Below, in pieces: positions 6,030 to 12,114 of a stretch of 14,320 nt of DNA. The notes below the pieces were generated by a model. The model saw nothing but the letters and a program-made list of their open reading frames with translations, was not told where the DNA came from and ran no database searches. How positions within the stretch are numbered: position 1 is the stretch's first letter; each line of letters starts with the position of its first letter. Source of the stretch: DATHVI01 sp035461385 (GTDB taxonomy: Bacteria; Actinomycetota; Thermoleophilia; Solirubrobacterales; 70-9); assembly GCA_035461385.1 (NCBI GenBank), contig DATHVI010000033.1:1-14320 (forward strand). The letters are read 5' to 3'. The translations under genes and the position numbers were made by a program.

Positions 6030-6775
6030 GCGTGCTCGCGCCCGAGCTCGCCAGCGTCGGCAGCCTCTACGAGCGGGCGATCGTCGACACCGGCCGCCAG
6101 CCGGAGCTGCTGTTCCTCGTCGCGTTCCTGGTCAGCTGGGGATTCATCCGCACCAGCGCCCACATGATCCGGGCCCAGGTGAGCTGGTGGCCGGGGAACG
6201 TCCAGGTCGGCGGCACCCACGTCCACCACCTCGTTTGGGGGATCCTGCTGCTGCTCGTCTTCGGCTACGTCGGCGTGGTGATCCAGCCGTCCTCGCCCTG
6301 GCACGAGATCGTCGTCGTCCTGTTCGGGATCGGCACCGGCCTCACCCTCGACGAGTTCGCGCTCTGGCTCGAGCTCAAGGACGTCTACTGGGAGAAGGAC
6401 GGGAGGCGATCGATCGACGCCGTGGTCGTCGCCGCATCCGTGGCGGGAATCGCCCTGATCGGCTTCACCGCCTGGAGCGAGCTGGCGACCGACATCGAGC
6501 GGGCGGTCCTCGCAACCGTCGGCGCCGGCGGCGCGGTCGTGATCGCCCTGGTGGTGGTCAACGCCGCGAAGGAGAAGTTCGCGGTCGCCGCGATCGGGTT
6601 GCTCGTCCCGCCGGTGGCGCTGGTCGGCGCGCTGCGGCTCGCGAAGCCGACCTCGCTGTGGGCGCGGATGTACGGCGAGCGCAAGCTCGAGCGAGCGCGG
6701 CGGCGCTACCCGGCGCGGACCGGAGAGACCGACCCGGGTGGGCGCGGCGCTGCGCAACAACCGTCCCAGGGTTGA
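6026..6775 (+). CDS. Conserved-looking polytopic membrane protein, unknown function
   Basis: This 249-aa integral membrane protein starts at GTG 6026. Hydrophobic segments lie at about 28-42, 67-87, 93-117, 131-148, 161-182 and 187-206. That gives five or six membrane spans, followed by a basic cytoplasmic-type tail (RMYGERKLERARRRY). Three features look functional: GGTHVHHLVWG with His65, His67 and His68 at the start of the second span; GTGLTLDEFALWLELKDVYW with Asp109-Glu110 in the third; and a Trp-rich loop SWWPGN (53-58). His and acidic residues at the membrane could bind a metal or a quinone-like ligand. I recall similar uncharacterised proteins in Actinobacteria but cannot name a family with confidence. 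Translation is probably coupled to the short Cys ORF through GTGA. No SD serves the GTG on its own. Confidence 0.85.
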   Translation: MSVLAPELASVGSLYERAIVDTGRQPELLFLVAFLVSWGFIRTSAHMIRAQVSWWPGNVQVGGTHVHHLVWGILLLLVFGYVGVVIQPSSPWHEIVVVLFGIGTGLTLDEFALWLELKDVYWEKDGRRSIDAVVVAASVAGIALIGFTAWSELATDIERAVLATVGAGGAVVIALVVVNAAKEKFAVAAIGLLVPPVALVGALRLAKPTSLWARMYGERKLERARRRYPARTGETDPGGRGAAQQPSQG

Positions 6776-6805
6776 CCCCGGACGACGCTCCGAGCGTTGC
6801 CGGAA

Positions 6806-6811
6806 TACGAT
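6806..6811 (+). promoter_or_regulatory. Possible -10 element of the RTX-like protein gene
   Basis: TACGAT fits the TANNNT consensus and would start transcription near 6818, leaving a short leader with the SD AAAAGGAG (6831-6838) six bases before the ATG at 6845. No matching -35 is seen at the usual distance; TTGACC at 6772 is too far upstream. Confidence 0.3.
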
Positions 6812-6844
6812 GGTTTGCGGCCAGGTGGACAAAAGGAGTTGTGG

Positions 6845-7561
6845 ATGAAGGCTTTGAGGAAGGTGCTGGGTGCCGGGACGGTTGCGGGAGCGGTCGCCGT
6901 CGGTGCGCTGGTATCAGGAACAGGTGCCGCCGGAGCGCTCTCGAACGGGGGGGGTGCCGGCGCTGCGGATGACCGGGTGACGTTCGAGCGGCTCGCCCCC
7001 GGCGACGAGAAGGCGAGCGTTTCGGCGCTCGCGGCGCTCGGCGTCCAGTCCGCTGGGCTGGTCGACAGCTACCGCCTGATCGGCACGCAAGAGAACGACA
7101 ACTTCCTGATCACGCGCAGCGACAGCGGCAGGTTCATCGTCCGCTCGCGGGCGCGGCCGATCACGCCGATCTCGCCGCCGCTTGGCTGCCGGGTCGACAG
7201 CACCCTGCAGGTGAGCTGCAACCCCGGCCTGATCAAGAGCCTGGTCGCGAGGTTGAAGCGCGGACGCGATCGGGTCGCGATGAAGCCGTTCGTCCGGATG
7301 CCGAGCTTCATGGTCGGCGGCCGGGGCGGCGATCGACTCGTCGCCGGCAACGGCAACGCCGTCCAGCGCGGAAAGCGCGGGCCCGACCGCCTGTTCGGCA
7401 ACGGGGGCCGGAACCTGCTCGGCGGCGGCAAGGGTCGCGACGTGATCACCACCGGCTCGAAGCACAACCGCGTCCGCGGAGGCCCGGGTCACGACATCTG
7501 CATCGACATCCGCAAGGGCACGAACCGCTTCCGCGGCTGCGAGTCGATCCGCCGCCGCTAG
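6845..7561 (+). CDS. Secreted protein with degenerate, basic RTX-like C-terminal repeats
   Basis: This is a 238-aa exported protein. The ATG at 6845 is chosen over an in-frame upstream TTG because AAAAGGAG lies just ahead of it. Residues 1-31 form a signal peptide (Lys2, Arg5-Lys6, Ala/Val/Gly-rich core, Ala-Gly-Ala site). The middle region (42-150) has no recognised domain. From about 157 onward come glycine-rich nonapeptide-like units such as GGRGGDRLV, GKRGPDRLF, GGGKGRDVI and GGPGHDICI. They resemble the GGxGxDxUx units of hemolysin-type calcium-binding (RTX) proteins. The x positions are mostly Arg or Lys, so few acidic Ca2+ ligands remain. Four Cys (115, 125, 219, 232) could form two disulfides. 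The tail RFRGCESIRRR resembles the ends of similar proteins in Thermoleophilia. A surface or polyanion-binding role is possible; the function is unknown. Confidence 0.82.
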   Translation: MKALRKVLGAGTVAGAVAVGALVSGTGAAGALSNGGGAGAADDRVTFERLAPGDEKASVSALAALGVQSAGLVDSYRLIGTQENDNFLITRSDSGRFIVRSRARPITPISPPLGCRVDSTLQVSCNPGLIKSLVARLKRGRDRVAMKPFVRMPSFMVGGRGGDRLVAGNGNAVQRGKRGPDRLFGNGGRNLLGGGKGRDVITTGSKHNRVRGGPGHDICIDIRKGTNRFRGCESIRRR

Positions 7562-7578
7562 CAATCGAGTCGGCACGT

Positions 7579-7605
7579 ACGGGGCGGGCCGGCCGCCCGC
7601 CCCGT
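7579..7605. terminator. Strong hairpin after the RTX-like gene, possible terminator
   Basis: ACGGGGCGGGC (7579-7589) and GCCCGCCCCGT (7595-7605) are perfect complements across a five-base CGGCC loop. The hairpin lies 17 bases after the stop of the secreted-protein gene and ahead of the leuA promoter, the expected place for a terminator. It has no T tract, which is common in high-GC Actinobacteria. Confidence 0.6.
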
Positions 7606-7637
7606 CGCGCTGCGGCGCACCGATCGGCTCGGCGCGC

Positions 7638-7667
7638 TTGCGGGCACGAGCCCACGTGCGCTACGCT
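7638..7667 (+). promoter_or_regulatory. Candidate promoter of the leuA leader
   Basis: TTGCGG (7638-7643) and TACGCT (7662-7667) are separated by 18 bases, giving a reasonable -35/-10 pair. Transcription would start near 7674, only about four bases before the leader-peptide ATG at 7678. The predicted start coincides with the first base of the 10-bp helix that pairs with 7769-7778, which supports both calls. Confidence 0.5.
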
Positions 7668-7673
7668 GCGCGG

Positions 7674-7794
7674 GCGAATGACGCTCCGGACCTCCAGCCT
7701 GGCGCTTCTCCTTCTCCTCCCCCTTCGGGGGGAGTAATCGCCTGGCGGCGCGAGAGCCGTAAGCCAAACGTCATTCGCTAGCAGAGAAGGAGGA
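7674..7794 (+). promoter_or_regulatory. LEU-type leader RNA: pseudoknot with antiSD formed by Leu codons
   Basis: Three helices can be read directly. P1 is GCGAATGACG (7674-7683) with CGTCATTCGC (7769-7778); it encloses the leader ATG. P2 is CTCCCCC (7717-7723) and GGGGGAG (7728-7734) closed by a UUCG loop. P3 is TTCTCCTTCTC (7706-7716) with GAGAAGGAGGA (7784-7794), 11 bp with one G-U pair, and it covers the leuA SD AAGGAGG (7787-7793). P1 and P3 cross, so together they form a pseudoknot; P3 and P2 abut and could stack. A ribosome stalled on the Leu codons would block P3 and free the SD, while fast translation would let P3 re-form. No terminator T tract is present, so control should be translational. 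Actinobacterial leuA leaders with a conserved pseudoknot (LEU element) are known from comparative work. Confidence 0.8.
7678..7737 (+). CDS. leuL: leuA leader peptide, Leu-rich attenuator peptide
   Basis: The ATG at 7678 opens a 19-codon frame, MTLRTSSLALLLLLPLRGE, ending in TAA at 7735-7737. Eight of 19 codons are Leu, with five in a row (CTT CTC CTT CTC CTC, residues 10-14). This is the hallmark of a ribosome-mediated leucine sensor placed before leuA. No SD precedes the ATG. The predicted transcription start is about four bases upstream, so it is probably translated as a leaderless or near-leaderless message. The Leu codons overlap both the antiSD strand (7706-7716) and the base of a UUCG hairpin (7717-7734), so ribosome position directly decides the fold. 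The peptide itself probably has no function after synthesis. The symbol is borrowed by analogy with enterobacterial leuL. Confidence 0.88.
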   Translation: MTLRTSSLALLLLLPLRGE

Positions 7795-7803
7795 ACAGAG
7801 ACG

Positions 7804-9405
7804 ATGAGCGATCCGAGCCCGGTCGCGAACACCGATCCCAACCGCGTGGAGATATTCGACACCACGCTGCGCGACGGCGAGCAGTCGCCGGGGATCTCGC
7901 TCAACACCCAGGAGAAGGTCGAGATCGCCCAGCAACTCGCGCGGCTGGGCGTCGACGTGATCGAGGCCGGATTCCCGATCACCTCGCCGGGGGACTTCGA
8001 GGCGGTCCAGGCGATCGCCCGCACCGTCGAAGGGCCGGTCGTCTGCGGGCTCGCCCGGACGCACAAGGCCGACATCGACGCCGCCTGGGAGGCGATCAAG
8101 GATGCCGACCGTCCCCGGATCCACACCTTCATCTCGACCTCGGACATCCACATCACCCACCAGCTTCAGACGACACGCGAAGACGTCAAGGGCCAGGCCC
8201 GTGCCGCGCTCGCGCTCGCGCGCTCGTACACCGACGACGTCGAGTTCTCACCGATGGATGCGACCCGGGCCGAGGTCGAGTTCACGGCCGAGGTCTGCGC
8301 GATCGCGGTCGCCGAGGGGGCGACCGTGGTCAACATCCCCGACACCGTCGGCTACACGACGCCGGAGGAGTACACGCGCTACCTCCACCGGCTCTACGAG
8401 CTGATTCCGGGGCTCGATGGGGTGACCCTCTCCGTTCACTGCCATGACGACCTCGGGCTCGCGGTCGCGAACTCCTACGCCGGCGTCCTCGCCGGGGCGC
8501 GTCAGGTCGAGTGCGCCGTGAACGGGATCGGCGAGCGGGCTGGCAACTGCTCGCTCGAGGAGATCGTGATGCTGCTGCGGACGCGCAACGACGAGCACGG
8601 TCTCGACACCGGCCTCGACACCCGCGAGCTCGCGCGCACCAGCCGCATGGTCTCCCGGCTGACCGGCTACCAGGTGCAGCCGAACAAGGCGATCGTCGGC
8701 CGCAACGCGTTCGCGCACGAGTCGGGGATCCACCAGGACGGGGTGCTGAAGGAGCGCACCACCTACGAGATCATCGACCCGACCCACGTCGGGCTCGACT
8801 CGAACGCGATCGTGCTCGGCAAGCACTCGGGGCGCCACGCGCTTCGCGATGCGCTCGAGCAGCTCGGGTTCAAGGTCTCGGGCAGTGCGCTCAATCACGC
8901 CTTCCAGCGGTTCAAGGAGATCGCCGACAAGAAGAAGCAGGTCACCGCGCTCGACCTCGAGGCGATCGTCTCCGACGAGATGCGCGAGCGGGCCGACAGC
9001 TACGTCCTCGCCTGGTTCGACGTCGAGGCGGGCTCGCGGCGCGAGCCGGCCGCCCGGGTCGCCGTCCGGATGCCCTCCGGCTCCGAATCGGTCGGCGAGG
9101 CGACCGGCGACGGACCCGTCGACGCGATCTTCGGCGCGATCCGCGACGCGGTCGAGACCGAATGCGAGCTGCGCTCGTACACCGTCTCGGCGGTGACCGA
9201 GGGCGCCGACGCGCTCGGCGAGGTCACCGTCGTGCTGCGCGCCCACGACCGCCTCGCCTCGGGCCAAGGGGTCGCGACCGACATCCTCGAGGCGTCGGCG
9301 CGCGCCTACGTGCGGGCGCTGTCGAACGCGCTCGACGGCGCGGCGGTGCGAGCCGCGGAGGACCTGACCGCCGAGGCGGCGGCCGAACGGACCCCGGGGC
9401 CGTAG
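7804..9405 (+). CDS. leuA: 2-isopropylmalate synthase
   Basis: This enzyme condenses 2-ketoisovalerate with acetyl-CoA to 2-isopropylmalate, the committed step of leucine synthesis. The protein has 533 aa, and the ATG at 7804 is preceded by AAGGAGG (7787-7793). The TIM-barrel domain carries the DTTLRDGEQSPG signature (19-30, with Arg23 and metal ligand Asp24), the metal-binding His212-Cys-His214 in SVHCHDDLG, and GIGERAGN (241-248) with metal ligand Asn248. GRNAFAHESGIHQDG lies just after the barrel, followed by the C-terminal LeuA allosteric domain (about 390-520) that binds leucine in this family. The architecture is that of the bacterial type-1 LeuA and not the longer mycobacterial type. 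Expression is predicted to be attenuated by the Leu-rich leader. The XRE-cupin gene follows after 44 bases. Confidence 0.98.
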   Translation: MSDPSPVANTDPNRVEIFDTTLRDGEQSPGISLNTQEKVEIAQQLARLGVDVIEAGFPITSPGDFEAVQAIARTVEGPVVCGLARTHKADIDAAWEAIKDADRPRIHTFISTSDIHITHQLQTTREDVKGQARAALALARSYTDDVEFSPMDATRAEVEFTAEVCAIAVAEGATVVNIPDTVGYTTPEEYTRYLHRLYELIPGLDGVTLSVHCHDDLGLAVANSYAGVLAGARQVECAVNGIGERAGNCSLEEIVMLLRTRNDEHGLDTGLDTRELARTSRMVSRLTGYQVQPNKAIVGRNAFAHESGIHQDGVLKERTTYEIIDPTHVGLDSNAIVLGKHSGRHALRDALEQLGFKVSGSALNHAFQRFKEIADKKKQVTALDLEAIVSDEMRERADSYVLAWFDVEAGSRREPAARVAVRMPSGSESVGEATGDGPVDAIFGAIRDAVETECELRSYTVSAVTEGADALGEVTVVLRAHDRLASGQGVATDILEASARAYVRALSNALDGAAVRAAEDLTAEAAAERTPGP

Positions 9406-9422
9406 GGCGAGCGCGGCTCTGA

Positions 9423-9449
9423 ACAAGCGTACGTGATACCGTACAAGCG
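9423..9449 (+). promoter_or_regulatory. Operator-like repeats and -10 element at the XRE-cupin start
   Basis: ACAAGCG occurs at 9423-9429 and 9443-9449, 20 bases apart, which is about two helical turns. GTACG (9429-9433) and CGTAC (9440-9444) form an inverted repeat around TGATAC. TACCGT (9437-9442) fits a -10 element ending seven bases before the ATG at 9450. The message would be leaderless, and no SD is present. The repeats overlap the -10, the usual position of an autorepressor site. Confidence 0.5.
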
Positions 9450-10031
9450 ATGAGTGCGGTGGTGACCGAGAACGGGGCGGTCGGCGCGCGGGTCCGCGCG
9501 CTGCGGGAATCGATGGGCCTGTCGCTGCGCGACCTCTCGGCGCGCAGCGGCGTCTCCGCGCCGATGCTCTCGCAGGTCGAGCGCGGAGAGACGAGTCCGA
9601 CGCTGGCGGTCGCCGGCCGGATCGCGTCCGGCCTCGAGCTCACCCTGTCGCAGCTCCTGCGGCTCGACGAGGACCAGCACGTGGTCGTCGTCCGTGCCGG
9701 CGAGGGGCGGACGCGGACCGCCGGCGGGCATCGCACCGAGGAGCTCTCGCCGCCGCTTCCCGGACAGCGCGCCGACGTCTCCCGTCACCGGCTCGATCCC
9801 GGGGCGGCGACGGCCGGACCGAGCGACCCGCCGCTCCACGAGCCCGGATCGCGCGAGACGGCGGTCGTCCTCGACGGGACGTTGACCTTGGTCGTCGACG
9901 GGGCGGATCGCGAGCTCGCGGCCGGCGATGCCGTCACCTTCGACGCCGACCTTCCCCATCACTTCGAGAATCGCGGCGCCGGGCAGGCGGAGTTCGTCGC
10001 CGTCGTCGCCGCGGGACTTCGCAGGAGCTGA
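9450..10031 (+). CDS. XRE-family transcriptional regulator with C-terminal cupin domain
   Basis: This 193-aa protein has two domains. Residues 11-67 are an XRE/Cro-type helix-turn-helix (VRALRESMGLSLRDLSARSG, then VSAPMLSQVERGETSPTL, where SQVERGE covers the recognition helix end). Residues about 112-187 are a cupin barrel, with His130, Glu136 and a PHHFENRG motif (169-176) as possible metal or ligand residues. Proteins of this type are usually one-component sensors that bind a small metabolite in the cupin and act on neighbouring genes. It lies between leuA and leuC, and its stop at 10031 is two bases before the leuC ATG, so it is co-transcribed with leuC. The repeats over its own start suggest autoregulation. 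An isopropylmalate or leucine-pathway ligand is inferred from position only. Confidence 0.93.
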   Translation: MSAVVTENGAVGARVRALRESMGLSLRDLSARSGVSAPMLSQVERGETSPTLAVAGRIASGLELTLSQLLRLDEDQHVVVVRAGEGRTRTAGGHRTEELSPPLPGQRADVSRHRLDPGAATAGPSDPPLHEPGSRETAVVLDGTLTLVVDGADRELAAGDAVTFDADLPHHFENRGAGQAEFVAVVAAGLRRS

Positions 10032-10033
10032 TC

Positions 10034-11419
10034 ATGCCGAAGACCCTGTTCGACAAGATCTGGGAGCAGCACGAGGTCGCCGACGGGCTGATCTACATCG
10101 ACCTCCACCTCGTCCACGAGGTGACCTCGCCGCAGGCGTTCGAGGGGCTGCGCCTCGAGGGGCGAAAGGTCCGCCGCCCCGACCGGACGGTCGCGACTGC
10201 CGACCACAACGTCCCCACCGACGGCACCCCGGCTGCGCGGCTGATCGGCGACGAGCTGTCGCGCAAGCAGGTCGAGGTACTGGAGCGAAACTGCGCCGAG
10301 TTCGGCGTCCCCGTCTACTCGCTCGGCTCCGACCGCCAGGGGATCGTCCACGTGATCGGCCCGGAGCTCGGGATCACCCAGCCGGGGATGACGATCGTCT
10401 GCGGTGACAGCCACACCTCCACCCACGGCGCGTTCGGGGCGCTCGCGTTCGGGATCGGCACCTCGGAGGTCGAGCACGTGCTCGCGACCCAATGCCTCGT
10501 CCAGAGCCGGCCGAAGACGATGCGGATCAACTACAGCGGCGAGCTCGGATCCGGGGTCACGGCGAAGGATTTGATCCTGGCGACGATCGGCCGCCTCGGC
10601 GTCGGCGGCATGGCCGGCCATGCAGTCGAGTACGCGGGCGAGACGATCCGCGGCCTGTCGATGGAGAACCGGATGACGATCTGCAACATGACGATCGAAG
10701 GCGGGGGGCGCGCCGGGATGATCGCCCCCGACGAGACGACCTTCGCCTGGGTAGAGGGCCGCCCAGGGGCGCCGGCGGACTTCGGCGCCGCGGTCGCGCG
10801 CTGGCGCGAGCTGCCGACCGACGAGGGGGCGAGCTTCGACACCGAGGTCGAGATCGACGCCGGCTCGCTCTCGCCGATGGTCACCTGGGGGACGACCCCG
10901 GGGATGGTCGTAGAGGTCACCGGGTCGGTGCCGGATCCCGCCGAGCGCGACTCGCCGGCCGATCGCGAGGCGGCCGAGCGCGCGCTCGCGTACATGGCGC
11001 TCGAGCCCGGTCAGCCGATGCGTGAGATCCCGCTCGACCGAGTCTTCATCGGCTCGTGCACGAACTCGCGGGTCGAGGACCTTCGCGAGGCGGCGGCGAT
11101 GATCGACGGCCACAGGGTCGCCGACTCGGTCCGCGGCATGGTCGTCCCCGGCTCGGCCCAGGTCAAGGCCGAGGCCGAGAAGGAGGGGCTCGACGAAGTC
11201 TTCCGCTCGGCCGGGTTCGACTGGCGAAGCGCCGGCTGCTCGATGTGCCTGGGAATGAACCCCGACATCCTCCAGCCCGGCGAGCGCTGCGCGTCGACCT
11301 CGAACCGCAACTTCGAGGGCCGCCAGGGCAAGGGCGGCCGGACCCACCTCGTCAGCCCGAAGATGGCGGCCGCCGCCGCGGTCGAGGGACGCTTTGTTGA
11401 CATCAGGACGTGGTCGTGA
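10034..11419 (+). CDS. leuC: 3-isopropylmalate dehydratase, large subunit
   Basis: This is the catalytic [4Fe-4S] subunit that, with LeuD, converts 2-isopropylmalate to 3-isopropylmalate through a dehydrated intermediate. The protein has 461 aa, the normal size for bacterial LeuC. The cluster-ligating cysteines are Cys342 (FIGSCTNSRVEDL), Cys402 and Cys405 (GCSMCLGMNPD), with the Cys-x59-Cys-x2-Cys spacing of the aconitase family. Other signatures are DLHLVHEVTSPQAFEGL near the N-terminus, TVATADHNVPT, CGDSHTSTHGAFGALAFGIGTSEVEHVLATQ and the C-terminal STSNRNFEGRQGKGGRTHLVSP. The ATG at 10034 has GCAGGAG (10021-10027) six bases upstream, inside the end of the regulator gene. Its stop overlaps a small GTG frame that bridges to leuD. 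As an Fe-S enzyme it is oxidant-sensitive. Confidence 0.98.
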   Translation: MPKTLFDKIWEQHEVADGLIYIDLHLVHEVTSPQAFEGLRLEGRKVRRPDRTVATADHNVPTDGTPAARLIGDELSRKQVEVLERNCAEFGVPVYSLGSDRQGIVHVIGPELGITQPGMTIVCGDSHTSTHGAFGALAFGIGTSEVEHVLATQCLVQSRPKTMRINYSGELGSGVTAKDLILATIGRLGVGGMAGHAVEYAGETIRGLSMENRMTICNMTIEGGGRAGMIAPDETTFAWVEGRPGAPADFGAAVARWRELPTDEGASFDTEVEIDAGSLSPMVTWGTTPGMVVEVTGSVPDPAERDSPADREAAERALAYMALEPGQPMREIPLDRVFIGSCTNSRVEDLREAAAMIDGHRVADSVRGMVVPGSAQVKAEAEKEGLDEVFRSAGFDWRSAGCSMCLGMNPDILQPGERCASTSNRNFEGRQGKGGRTHLVSPKMAAAAAVEGRFVDIRTWS

Positions 11420-11505
11420 CGGAGGCCGACCGCGCCAACACCTGGGCCCGGCACCTCCTCCGCTCCGCGTCCGGGGGTGCCGGGGTTCGCGAAAGGAGGG
11501 GCTAG
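11416..11505 (+). CDS. Possible 29-aa bridging ORF between leuC and leuD
   Basis: GTG at 11416 overlaps the leuC stop as GTGA and opens a 29-codon frame ending in TAG at 11503-11505, three bases before the leuD GTG at 11509. The peptide begins Val/Met-Thr-Glu-Ala-Asp-Arg-Ala-Asn-Thr-Trp and ends basic. Its main effect may be to keep ribosomes moving from leuC to leuD across the hairpin at 11447-11484. No family is recognised, and chance cannot be excluded in such GC-rich DNA. Confidence 0.25.
   Translation: MTEADRANTWARHLLRSASGGAGVRERRG
11447..11484 (+). promoter_or_regulatory. Hairpin with antiSD loop upstream of leuD
   Basis: CCCGGCACCTCC (11447-11458) pairs with GGGGGTGCCGGG (11473-11484) over 12 bp with one G-U pair. 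CCTCCT at 11454-11459 could instead pair with AGGAGG (11494-11499), the leuD SD. Folding of the hairpin would free the SD; opening it, for example by a passing ribosome, would change access. It could set the LeuC:LeuD ratio. No T tract follows, so a terminator is unlikely. Confidence 0.4.
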
Positions 11506-11508
11506 CCG

Positions 11509-12072
11509 GTGAATGCCGTTGAAGTAATCGAGGGCGACGTCTCGGTGCTCGACCGCAGCGATGTCGACACCGATCAGATCATCCCGAAGCAGTTCCTGAA
11601 GCGGGTCGAGCGAACGGGCTTCGGCGAGTTCCTCTTCTACGACTGGATCCGCGACGGTGAGATCGAGCTCGAGCCGAACCCGATCCTCGTCGCCGGGCGC
11701 AACTTCGGCTGCGGATCGTCGCGCGAGCACGCCCCCTGGGCGCTGCAGGACTTCGGCTTCGAGGCGATCATCGCGCCGTCGTTCGCGGACATCTTCTACG
11801 TCAACTGCACGAAGAACGGGCTCCTGCCGGTGATCCTGCCCGAAGAGCACTGCCGCGCGGTCGCCGAGGCCGGGCGGGCGCGGATCGACCTCGACGAGGC
11901 GACCGTCGACTACGCCGGCGGCGTCGTCGCGTTCGAGATCGACGCCGATGTCCGCCATCGCCTGCTCCACGGCCTCGACGACATCGCCCTGACGCTCGCG
12001 CGCGAGGACGAGATCGAATCCTTCGAGCGCTCCGGCGGCGCGGATCACGCCCCCGTCACCACGGCCCTATGA
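11509..12072 (+). CDS. leuD: 3-isopropylmalate dehydratase, small subunit
   Basis: This is the swivelling-domain subunit that completes the isopropylmalate isomerase active site with LeuC. The protein has 187 aa. The start is GTG at 11509, with the strong SD AAAGGAGGGG (11492-11501) upstream; an ATG at 11513 is out of frame. Signatures are DVDTDQIIPKQFLKR (18-32) near the N-terminus, the substrate-binding GRNFGCGSSREHAPWAL (63-79), and the family segment IIAPSFADIFYVNCTKNGLLP (split here only by description). The first N-terminal residues NAVEVIEGDVSVLDRSD are typical of LeuD. It is separated from leuC by 89 bases that contain a hairpin and a possible bridging ORF. The methyltransferase gene follows after 42 bases. 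Confidence 0.97.
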   Translation: MNAVEVIEGDVSVLDRSDVDTDQIIPKQFLKRVERTGFGEFLFYDWIRDGEIELEPNPILVAGRNFGCGSSREHAPWALQDFGFEAIIAPSFADIFYVNCTKNGLLPVILPEEHCRAVAEAGRARIDLDEATVDYAGGVVAFEIDADVRHRLLHGLDDIALTLAREDEIESFERSGGADHAPVTTAL

Positions 12073-12114
12073 CCACCGAGCCGCCCCCGGACGCTGCGCG
12101 GAGGAGGCGGTGCC

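Noticed and set aside
6772..6777. TTGACC as a -35 element for the RTX-like gene
   Set aside because: It is 28 bases from the best -10 candidate (6806-6811), too far for a standard promoter, and it overlaps the stop of the preceding gene.
7674..7803. T-box or transcription-terminator attenuator before leuA
   Set aside because: No T-box core sequence and no stem followed by a T tract was found. The SD-covering helix fits translational control better.
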